64,000 nucleotides of DNA. Source: Pomacea canaliculata. Its lineage: Eukaryota; Mollusca; Gastropoda; Architaenioglossa; Ampullariidae. This document shows positions 48,758 through 60,300 of the stretch, in pieces (the first letter of the stretch is position 1; each line of letters begins with the position of its first letter). The notes under the pieces are model-generated. The model had not been told where the DNA came from and made no database searches. It saw only the letters and a program-made list of their open reading frames with translations. Location of the stretch: assembly GCF_003073045.1 (NCBI RefSeq), contig NC_037590.1, positions 36,386,751-36,450,750 on the forward strand, given 5' to 3'. Position numbers and translations under genes: made by a program.

Positions 48758-51007
48758 CTAAGGAAAAACGTGCGTGCGTGCTCGCTCAAGTTGTCGGGGG
48801 ACGTTAAAACTGAAAGTTTTGGGGCCTACATCCATCCACCTTACAGAAAAGGCCTCACCTGGACAATTTAAACAGCTGCACTCTCGTTATACTTCACGCT
48901 CACCCTTAATTAGTCCGAAAATAGATTTTCAACAAAATAACAGTCGTAAGTAATCTGGTGTGCTCATATTCTTTGCTAAATGTCTTCTTTACTCTCAAAC
49001 TAAATAAAATTATAAGAAAGTGAAACTTTCAAATTTTAGTCATATTTATCACAGGAAATTTGAATGACATTGTACAAACCTAAATATTTAAGAAGAATTA
49101 GGCTGCCATCCCATGTATTTGGATAGCCTTTGGTTTGTGAAACCTTTATCGACTTCATAATGTATGACTTTACTATATTTGTATTAATTCTTAAGCACTG
49201 GAGATAAGTAAAATGCTAGACAGGATGTCAGTCGTGTTGCCGGATGGTACTGCAGTGGACAGTTATAACCTATAAGTGCAATATTTTATTGGTTTAACTT
49301 GAAATGCTTCCCCCTAATGGGGGATGAAGAAAGGGGTCGAATGGGCGATATAAGCCTTATTCCTCTAAAATGGCAATACATCCTGACAAAATTTCATAAA
49401 AGCTGAACCACAGATCTTACAATCTTCACTCTGCTGCGATAGTGTGCATGTTGCGCCAGACTTTCCACCCAAGTTTCAAGGCTGAACTTCCAAAAATAGC
49501 GATAATCTGGTGAACATGAGTTTTAAGCTGCGGATATCAAGTGGGAAGTACATGAGAACGGCAGCATAGGACTCATTTTCAAGACCTCAAACATACCATA
49601 CCAGCCCTAAATGGTGAGGAGCCCTTAACTACTGTGCTACGGGTTACCTATTAGAAATGCCAGTGCTCAAATTTCTGTATCAAGACAGGGGAGTAAAACA
49701 TTAATGCATTTTTGTACCAAACGAACCCCACATAAAGCCTAAAGAAATGAATAAAAAGGACCAAAAAGTCACATAAAATAATTCATTCTCTATCCTGTTT
49801 TGTTCTTCTTTTAAACAGGTGTTTTTTTATTTGTTTTTTTGCTTCTTTTATGTAGGTTCGACTTTCAAAAAGAAAAGAGAATAAAACCTTATGGCATGTA
49901 AAAAATAAACATGGTGATTAGCAAAAAAAAAAAAAAAATATTGAAAAAATACAGATTAAAGCATTAATACAAGTTGCTTTTCTATGAGGGTGGATAATAA
50001 TAGATTAAAAACAGATACAAAACTGCAGTAACATCAAGGGCATCATAATGAAATGAACTGAAAGATTGTAATTTAATCCGGCAACTCTGTAGGAAGAATC
50101 GTTAAAAAAACCAATATAAAATGATCACTGGTGTTCAATTAACAGTATGTGTCACATTGTTATTAAACGAAATAAAAACGTGAACTTATTTTTTTTCTGC
50201 ATGTGTGTTTTGGTGGGGGGGGGGGAGACAGAGAGAGAAAAAGAATGTGTGTTTCTGGCTATGAAGCTATAAAGAATAAAATAAATACCTGACAACTGAA
50301 TAGTTATTGCTTTTTTTTTCTTTGGTGAGAAGAAATGTTTTCACAATGTAACAAAAGTTGTCTCCCATAAAACTGTTTAGGTTGTTGACATATAAGCATT
50401 GAACATAAAATTCATGAAAATTTATTCAGTGAATTCTATTTATAAGCCCGCTCTCTGGATCAATTCTGATGTGGTTACAGCTGTGGTATGCAAATGTTTG
50501 ACATACCAGACTGTACTCAACCAAACCAGATAAATGGCAGGTTTACAAATGGAGCATGCTCAGATGTGCTTAAAGGGAGTGAAAAGCAACTGCTGAACTA
50601 AGAACTTTCTGTACTAACCTGAATCGTGTCTTTTACTTGCTGCTTAATGAGCGAATGGTTCATATCATTTGTTTTGATGAGTGGATGAATGCCTGGATTG
50701 TTATTATTATTTGTTGTTTAGCACAGATGATGTTTATGATATTAATGAGCTCTGGTGGTGTACAATTTCTGCGGTGAGCAATATTGTCACTGTCATTATC
50801 ACGATGACCATCCTTGACAGGTCATAATATTCTAGTCCACATCAAGGTATGTTCTGGATTTCTTCTAATAAAACAATATGTAGATATTTACTACATCAAT
50901 GTGTAGATTATCTTTTGACATCATCCTGTTTTCTGGACAGTTACAGAATACAACTTTTTTCTTCTAATGTTATCAAAATATAATTCAAAATCATCTCAGG
51001 ATAGCAT
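48758..51007. other. Interval between the LINE cluster and the dehydrogenase gene
   Basis: AT-rich, with A-runs near 49923-49938, a G-run at 50213-50225 and no recognised gene. The right-hand part is probably the 3' UTR of the dehydrogenase gene on the - strand; a candidate AATAAA (TTTATT on +) lies at 50421-50426. Confidence 0.55.
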
Positions 51008-54000
51008 TTAGTTGCTAACAGCTGGTGCTCTCTGACAATAGCTGTTTTCAACAAGTTTGTCAAATATTCTCTCTGGAAGCCAAGGTTTCCACCACAGCAA
51101 TACCTGGAAAAAAACAAATACTGCCTAATCAGTTGCAAGTATTTCGACCCAGAAGTTTGTGTAACATCGGCTTGGTTTGGGGGAAAGTATAGGTTGGAAA
51201 ATGAAACCCTTATCTTGATCTTAAGCCTCATGTGACATTGAAGACAAAATGGCAAAGTACTAAAATTAAACATACATTTTTATCTACACATTTTACATAC
51301 ATATTTAATAAGATGATAAACTTTCAGAATGGGTTTAAGGTCAACTTCTGAAACCACCTGGGGTTGGGAGTCCATACAACACATCAGGGCATATGACTAA
51401 CTTTTTACCAGGATACTTACATTTAGGTAATCAAAGATCTGGTTACTGCCGCTAATGAGATAACGAGGCTTTGCATTGACCTGCATGATGGCCAATTCCA
51501 AGATGTCAATGACAGGAGCAAGGCTCGAGGCAGATGTCTTGGATTGCTCAGCCACAGCTTTGTACTGAGAATCGATGTAGCCTTTCCCATAAGCCTGTCT
51601 GACAGTTTCTGGTGCTTCTGCCCACAAGGCAGCAAAAGCTTTCTGGATTCCAGGGAGCTGTTACCAACCAACAAAGACTCTCATAGAAGACTTCTCCTGT
51701 AAATATTTAGCAGCATACCAAGGAATAAAATAACTACTGAAATCACTCAATCTTGAAATTATTGCCAAACCATCTTGAAACATCTAATGTCATTAAAATT
51801 CTGTGACATTTTAACTTACAGCTGCACGATTTTGAAGACCTGTTGATCCATAATAGTTGCCTGGTTCAATAATGATGACTTTAACTCCAAACTGTTTCAT
51901 TTCAAGACGAAGGGCATCAGAAAAAGCTTCTATGCCATAGTTACTGATGGAGTATGCAGACAGGGAAGGTAATGAAATGCATCCTGATGCTCCTGACACG
52001 TTGATAATACGTCCTTGAAAAAAACAAGCAGTAATAAATTTTTACAAATCTATTTTTTTGCATATGACACACTAATATGACTTTCAAAATTCTGAATTCA
52101 ATCACAAGGTATGTTTGTGATGAAAGTGCTCAACATTTTGGTCTACCTCAAATGGATATTGCACTTACCTGGGAGTCTAATTCGCCTCCTTGATTCTGCA
52201 ATGTCACTGTTCCATACATCAAAGATGCCACAGAAGCAATCTGTATTGTACTGTATCTCTTGTAAGATTAGGAAGAACGGGGTCACTGCCCATGCCAAGC
52301 TGTACAACACCACTTTCAGCAGACTAGCAGCTACCAAAGACAAGACTGACAAGCTAGTGCCATCTATCACATTATCATGAACATTTGCCCCATATTGGAC
52401 ATGTCTTCTCCCTGGATCTTGGACACCATCTTGGACAGCAAGACTAAGCAGTTCCAGAAAGGGATGAAGGAAACCATTTACACTGTGGTTACAAAATCTT
52501 CCCTCGATAGATTCTAAAGACAACTTCTGGTAGTCTACAACAGCCTGATTCAGTCACATGACCTAAGTTCATCTCAGGGTGGTGTGCAATGAACACACGT
52601 GTCACTTAGCTTTTAGTTGCTGAAGAAGGCGTTTGGATACATGAAGAAAAGTCCAGTGCATGTTACTGAGTTATCTTGAGGGTAAAAATTTAGTTTAACA
52701 TATCTGGTAGAGCGAAAACTATAATAGTGAGACTACAAAATTACTTGTATTGCACTTATCACACAGTTTGCAAAAGCAAGGCGAAAGAAACAGTCTGAAG
52801 CTTAACTCCATTGTAAAACTTTCAAAATCTATTTATCAGGATTTTAAACATGATGTTTTCATTTGTTTTGTTTTCTTTTTAGGTAAGAACAGAACAAAAA
52901 ATTTGTTTCCTAAAAACCTTGCACTCACAAAATGTTAAAGGTTTCCCAGAATTCTGAAAATTCTTTACATACCTTTGTGTTTTCTAAGATGTGGTAGGAA
53001 AGCCTTAGTCATGCGTATTGTGCCAAAAAGATTTACATCTGCCACCTTTTGGTATGACTTCACAGAAGTGAATTCCACATCGCCACGTACTATAATTCCA
53101 GCATTGTTTACAAGTGCCCACAGATCTGTGCAACAACATTATTAGTATTTATAGCAACATTTATAAAATATCAATGCTTCCTATCCATTTAAGAATATTG
53201 AAAAAAAAGCGCATTTGCATTTTAACACACTTCAATCATTAAAAAAAAAAAAATACTGGCAATCTGGTACCTTTGCCAGGAAGCTCCTCCTCAAAAAAGG
53301 AAAGGCAATTTGAAATGCCTGTATCATCAGTGACATCGAGGGGAATCACATGTAATCTGCCAGATGTACTGGACTTCAGCTGTTCTGCCCCATCAGAAGA
53401 TTTGTCTAGACACCCAGCAATCACTGTAAAGCCCAAAGAATCTAGCCGCTGGGCCAGAGAGTTACCAAATCCTGCCAAAGAACAATAATGTGCACATACA
53501 CACAAACGTACCTTAAAAACATTCAAAATAAATAATTTTAACATTTTGGAATAATAAAAGCATGAATTTAGTTTATACATTTGTGCCATTATCATAATTG
53601 ACAAGCTCTACTCTTTCAGCTAAACACTGAGAAATGCTGACATTACATCCACTTTTGCAGTCCTACCTACTGACATAGTTACTGATATAGTACTAAAGTG
53701 CAAACAACTCCTTCAGATAAGTGATAATGGTTACCGATCATTTTTGTCATCTCAGTTATCTCATTTATTAACATTTCTAAGCATCATTAATGCAATTATG
53801 TCATTGACAAGCATTAAAATATATTAAAAAATACATAAAGAGATTATAAGAATTTGTTTGCCATCAAGTTAATAAAATGTTGAAAGAAATAAGTAGCGAC
53901 TGAAAGGTTACCCACCCCACTGGCATGTGGCAACAATAAATTTTGAAATGTAACAAGCAGCTGATTAAACAAGCAATTGTATATTAACGTAAAGGTCTCA

Positions 54001-54436
54001 GGCTATTTAGTGCATAATAATGACCAAAAATGTATTAACATATGAGATGAGCATAGTTAAGAGCTAGCATCAATGTGCATAAAAAACTTTTAAACATAGT
54101 GATGAAACTGTATACACAAACACACACACAAATGAAAGGTAACATGTCAACACAAAATACACCAGAATCACACATGCAGATTCAAACACAGCTGCTATCT
54201 TATTGGATAGGTATATATTTACCTGTGTCACATCCTGTAATGATCACAACTTTATTTGCTGGATCAACTTTGTAGGAAAGAGCATGCTTAATCACAGAGA
54301 AGACCACATAGACTGACGCTACCATTAAAATAGTAATAGCAACTTCCCTCTGGGCAATGAAGAAGGGAAAGAATGCAAGTGCCATCAAGTATGCAAATTC
54401 AAATACTTGCAGTCCAAGGAATTGCTTTACCTCCAT
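51008..54436 (-). CDS. BDH1: BDH1-like short-chain dehydrogenase (SDR9C type), complete, 6 coding exons, 364 aa, catalytic Ser and Lys replaced
   Basis: Exons are 54436-54223, 53471-53271, 53125-52973, 52013-51820, 51657-51421 and 51103-51008 (TAA), 1095 nt in phase. The ATG lies 8 nt after an acceptor, implying a 5' UTR exon upstream. Residues about 14-50 are strongly hydrophobic (one or two membrane segments). The Rossmann motif TGCDTGFG (67-74) and NNAG (145-148) are intact, and [18 protein letters not shown] and [12 protein letters not shown] match 3-hydroxybutyrate dehydrogenase type 1 and its SDR9C relatives. The C-terminal WWKPWLPE also fits BDH1. Of the catalytic tetrad, N170 and Y210 are kept, but the Ser position (13 before Tyr) is Gly197 and the YxxxK lysine is Asn214 (YSISN). 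It may be inactive or use altered chemistry. The substrate cannot be assigned, so the symbol is by nearest family only. Confidence 0.82.
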
Positions 54437-57296
54437 GGTTGATCTGTGAAAGAAAGAAAATATATATAACAATTCTACAGAAAAACAAAGAATGCTTTTG
54501 TAAACATTTTACAGAAAATAAAACTAACACATTATGACACAAGTTACTGGTTAACTTTCCATTAATAAATTTATCTGATATTTCATGATTGTCAAAGTAT
54601 GATTTTTAAATCGATCACACACGTACACACATATGCAATTGGAATGTACGTGTTTATATACGTAATCAGTTGGTTTTTTTTGCAACAATAGAAAGTTATG
54701 AAACAAAAGTAAAATATACAGCCTAGCATGCAGTAGCTATATAGGCCGGGTAGCCTTGTGTCCTCGTTTTCCGGGGACAGAAAAAAAATTCTGGTCACCT
54801 TACAGGAGCATGAAAATCCATTAGCACATATATAACTGAAGACGAAAAGTATCAGAACCATTAAAAAATATCAATTTGTCAGTTAATTGCTGGTAAAGAT
54901 AGACGCCATCGCTTCACTATACATATATTTTTTTTCAAACAAAACTATAAGAATTGACGTTTATGGAACAATCGAATTCTTCTAAGGCACTCGATCGATC
55001 GACCTGTTAATATATATATACTTACCTATGCCAAACGGGCTGAGTAATTCTAATAAGCAGTGTCACAACATCCAACAAACACACCCCTTTGACCATACAT
55101 TACATGAGACTAAAAGATAATCTATATCCAGTGCAGTTCACTGATCGAGTGGTGGGAGATAAGATATATGACGTTATGCGATATACTTTTCCATCGTTCA
55201 AGCCTCGATCTATTTCCACTGTATGTCTTCTCAGTGAAAATGCGAAATTCCTGGGAAATACTTCTCTTTCTTCAAATTTCTTTTATACTCATACCGACAT
55301 TGGTAAAAACTCTTTCTATATCGTAATCGAAGCGTTATCAAAGTCGATGTAATTTATTTAAGTTACTGCACTCTTTTTAGATGCAGATAAATTAATGAAC
55401 AAGCATAAGACATACATAAATTGGGCTACCTCTTGTAAAATCGTTCTAAATCACAAATAACGTACCTTATATGTTGCGGCAATGACAACGATTGCTTAAA
55501 TTGGCAACTATATACTCCTTTTTTTTCTATCGCAGATTTGTCCGCTTGATTCTTACTGTGCATAAGTCGCCAGTGCTACCGTCTGCAGCTGAATGTTTGT
55601 TATCTTTGTTCCACAGAGTTGTCTGCTAGTGTACTAAATCGCACCAAGCAACAAGGGAGAATATGTTCCCCACTGCTAAAAAGTATCTTCTTAATCGAGA
55701 TAATTTTAATTTCTCATTGCTCACCAAGCGCTATGTATCAAAGTTTTCATCCATATGTGTGTGAGATAGAGAGAGAGAAACGATACACTGCAGCATGGGA
55801 AATACAAAATATTCTGAGTGGAATACACAATAAAAATTAAAGCTCGTAGCTACACGTCCGTGCGTGTTGTATGGACACAATAAATCTGACGGCAAACACA
55901 ACATTAAGTTACCGTGTGACTATAATTTCCACAATAATAAACTACATAGTTATACGTATTAAAGTGTATTTTTTCGGTTTAATCCTTTTAACATATGTAG
56001 AGGGAATCGAATGAGAAACGTAAACTGACAAGACTTGAATCGCTGTTATCCGTGTTCTAAGAGGAAATTATTTCGCCTATCACCGTATCGAAAATGGCCT
56101 GCTTCTCTTGGGGTTTTCTATTTCGTTAACCACAAACATTCAAGTGTTAGACTATCTGTACTTCGTTGATGTTTAAAATTGAGATGACTAGCAGGTAAGG
56201 CTTTATTACCATTAAAATGTCATTAATCGAAATACTATTATTCTAGGACTCTATAGCTAGCCTGCTATAAGTTTCCTCTTAAGACCGGAACAGAAGTTAG
56301 CGCAATCGAGAGACTTACCCCATGCGTATTTAGAGTGAAGACGCTGAGGGAGGGGGAATATAACAAGCGAACGTTGATCAAAGGATATCGTTTGTACAGT
56401 GATGGGTCAATAGTTTGATGTATAAATGTTTATAACAGCAAAAACGTTTGTCCGCAAGCGCATGTGTTAAAGTGTTTGTATAATTATGGTTACCGACAGA
56501 ACATATAACAATAATTCATGGCATACACTAATATTTCAGAGGTGTGCTAATATTTTTTCAGACCATTACTTGATTTTGTAGATAAGCGTCGCATGTCAGA
56601 TGACTTAAATCATGTAGCTAGATCCTAAGCTGTACATATCCCAATCAATTCAAAATGTGTTGTACATATATTTGAGAATAGTTGACTTTCTTCATAATAA
56701 ATTTTTGACCATTAGGCAGAGGGTTTTCTTTTGTTTTTGATATTCATGCTTTCTACAGGCTGGATTGCTGTCTAAAACAAATACAACTAGGACATACAGA
56801 CTGAAAGTTTCTTACCAAGCTCATTTATCACTAAGTTTCAACAAAAGTTTGATTCAAAACCATCAATTGAGTAAAGCGCTCTAGTTATTGTCCTTTATCT
56901 CCTACTCCTCACCATCATTATTTGTTAGCAAATATTAGCAGTTTAGATAAGAACAGGTTACAATATTCAGGCTAAGAACAGGCACAACAGACTAAAACAC
57001 CACCTGAATAGACTACTCCATCTCTGACATAACTTCTGTGCTCATGTGGAGAAGTAGAGCAGACTGTAGAACACATGCTGCAGGACTGCAAAAAGAGTCC
57101 AGTCCAATAGAATTATTCAGAACAAGCCCTCTACAGTTCAAACTGCATGGAGCTCTGGTGAGTAAAGAAGAGCACCGAGTTTTTCTGAAGAACAAACCTT
57201 CAAGTGCAATGGAAATATAGGCATATGAAAAAAAAACCAATTAAGACAGCTTTTGTGATTTTCATCATTGTCAGGGGTATGACATCCTTCTTCCAG
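54437..57296. other. Divergent upstream region of the dehydrogenase and IKK genes
   Basis: The two genes are head to head. Candidate 5' UTR splice donors are GCATAG|GTAAGT ending at 55025 on the - strand for the dehydrogenase and GACTAGCAG|GTAAGG ending at 56194 on the + strand for IKK. The acceptor TTCCAG at 57291-57296 would join the latter to the first IKK coding exon. Otherwise it is AT-rich with a LINE remnant at 56935-57220. No TATA or CpG-dense core stands out. Confidence 0.45.
56935..57220 (+). pseudogene. Decayed LINE reverse-transcriptase C-terminal fragment
   Basis: In two + strand frames the sequence retains the C-terminal pattern of a Jockey/CR1-type ORF2: a CSCGEVEQTVEHMLQDC Cys-rich segment at about 57029-57082, then KLHGAL and a TAG end at 57218-57220. 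Stops and a frame change interrupt it. It ends only 90 bp before the IKK start codon. Confidence 0.5.
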
Positions 57297-57309
57297 GAAC
57301 AGGTGACAG

Positions 57310-60300
57310 ATGTTTGCTGGGCAGCAGTGTAAAAGAGGCCCTTGGGTGGAGGAGAAGACCTTGGGCTCTGGTGGCTTTGGAACTGTAGTTCTGTGGAAGA
57401 ATGAAGTATGTATAAAGATCCTTTTTTACAACTATGTGTTTTTAAAAAAAAATCTTGACAGGTCCTTGGGTGCTAACATCCAAACTGATGTTTCTTCTGG
57501 ACCAAGCCTGAATGATTTTGTTGAAGGCTATTAGTAATATTTTAAATTTACTAGCAAAGGTACATGTATCTTTGAGTACTGTGGGTCTCAAACTTACAGC
57601 AAATGTAACCTGGGTGAGACTTTAATTACTAAGTTATTTTTAATTGGAAATGTTCACTGTAATACATGCAGCTTTACTAGCCATTGGTGACTTGTTACCA
57701 GTTTCCAGCAAGAGAGTTATGATGAAATCAGTTAAACTTCTTGTTAAAATATTTATTTCACCCATTCAGTTTATGTCAGCCATTCAGTCAACATATTGGG
57801 CATCTGACTTACAGGAGTAACCATCTATCTCTGAAAGCAAAACTCATTTGCTTGCTTAAGTCATATGCTCACTTTAAATCATGAATCCATTCATTCAGAC
57901 TTGTATAAAATTGCAATCACTGATTTGTTTTTCTTTTTTAGGATACTGGGGACCAGATAGCACTGAAGCGATGCAGGGTGCAAAATGAGATGACACCCAA
58001 AAATAGGCATCGCTGGCAGATGGAAGTGGACATCATGAAGCGATTGCATCATGACAATGTGGTAGTGGCCCTTGAAGTACCACCTGAACTAAATGTTTCA
58101 AAAGATGAGCTCCCTTTGCTTGCAATGGAATATTGTTCTCGTGGTGATCTTCGCAAAGTATGTTGCTTTCAACTTCACTTATGTTTTTTATTATTATTTA
58201 TTCATATATCTTTAAAAAAATCAAGAATATACCACTTCAGTAATAGATTATCCTCTACATTCAGAATGTGTTGTTTGAAAAGTCTGTATTGAAGTAAGAT
58301 AATATTGATACGATGTTGCTCTCTGCGTGTCACAAGTAGTTTTATATCATTGGAGTTTTTTCTTTCAGGCTTTGAATCTGGAAGAAAACTGTTGTGGTAT
58401 GCAGGAATATGAAATCCGCTGTTTAACTGCAGGGGTAGCATCTGCTCTTGAATATCTTCATAATAAAAGAATAATCCACCGTGATCTCAAACCAGAAAAT
58501 ATAGTTTTACAACAAGTTGATGATGTGGTATGTTTTAATGTAGTTTTGTAGAATGGTTCTTTTTGGGCGTTAGAAACATATTCTCTCTGTACATAGTTTC
58601 TTGTTTTGATAGGTGGTTGTGTATCTTGAATGTTTAGCTATTGTTTTCTTTCACAGTTTGTAATTTTATCTCTTAACCGCTGTTGCAAGTTTGATTTTAT
58701 TTCTTGTATTATTTTTCTTGTTACATTCGAGATAAGTTATATATGTGGTCAAAAGAATCTGGTACCAGTTCAAAGTGCAAGATTTTATTGTAAACCCTAA
58801 TTTATGACTGTGTTTGTGTGTGTGTGTGTGTGTGTGTTGGTGTGCTTTGCAGATTGTTTACAAACTTATTGATCTTGGTTATGCCAAAGAGCTAGACCAG
58901 GGAAGCATTTGCACATCATTTGTTGGAACTCTACAGTATTTGGTATGACCCCATATTTTTTTCTTTCATTTCTTTGTGAATTTTCTGATGCCCACATGAA
59001 ATTGGCTTTAACCACAAAATGAATTTCCTTAATAACACTGGTCAATACTTAAATTATTACTGACTTAAAAGGTTCTAGTATCTTGGTGTGCTGAACACAA
59101 ATATGAACATGACAATTCTTTATTCGCTCTCATTTTTTAGATATTTGATATAGTTTATTTTCTATGTTTCACCATGTAAGTTTCTCCAGTAGGACTTTAA
59201 CAACATCCTAAATAAGCCTAGAATAATGTAATATTGCATCACATTGCATAATATCATGCACACATCATCCAGATTGTATTGCATCATTTTCTGAAGTAAG
59301 TGATGTCAGCAGTGTATAATATATAGCCCAGTCAGGAAGGATGGGCATTTAAAATATTTCAGACTTCGTGGGATACAGTTAAGCTACTGTTGTTATTTTA
59401 TCCATTTAGTTACAATACAGAATACTAATGCCTTAATACCGAGGACCACTGGACTACTATTGGACACTCCACAGAGATGCTCCTGAACATCTGTTACACA
59501 AAGAAATCTATGATGTATATGACCTGATTTTTTTTTTACAGGTTTTAACCATTGGTCAATTACAGTTAGCATGTATTTCGTGATGTACACAATAATTATT
59601 GCAGATTACAAAAAAAAAAAAACTATTTTTGCATTTGATCATATTCTTGTTGAGCACATAAAAATTGATAAGAAATGGCTAATTTTATTTCAGTAATATG
59701 ACTTTTGTACAAAATTGTTGACCAGTGTAATCCATACTTCTGTTTCATCTTCACCTTAGTGTAATATATCTACTTGAAGAGCTTTCTTTTTTTGTGGGAA
59801 TGTGTTACTAAATGGAAGAACAAAACCAAAACATCATCTGAACTTCTGATTCACTGTGGCCACAGTTATGTATATTTTATGAAACCTAGCTTACATACAA
59901 GCCAGTTTTTCTGCTATAGTGGCTATTTATCCAGCCTATGAGAAGTCTTGATGTTGCTTTATTATCAGTTACATTCATTTTTAAGATAAATTTAATCTTT
60001 ATTAATAATTTGTTTAAGGCACCAGAGTTGTTTGCAAGCAAACAATATTCACAAACTGTAGACTATTGGTCTTTTGGAACTGTTGTCTTTGAATGCATCA
60101 CTGGAATTCGTCCATTTCTACCTAATGTTCCTCCTGTTCAGTGGTAGGTTGGGGTTGTTTAATAAATCTATAGCATTCGTAAAACTCTAGGAACCTCAAA
60201 ATTGATGAATATATAGAACTCTTACACCCACACCCACAGATTTTGTGATCTTTAAAATTTCTCAACATTTTTCTTTATTTTCTTTCTGTTCTTTACCATT

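Noticed and set aside
52120..52560. Possible coding exon or transposon in the third intron of the dehydrogenase gene
   Set aside because: Open on both strands over about 90-126 codons, but the SDR model needs no exon here and I could not tie the translation to any family.
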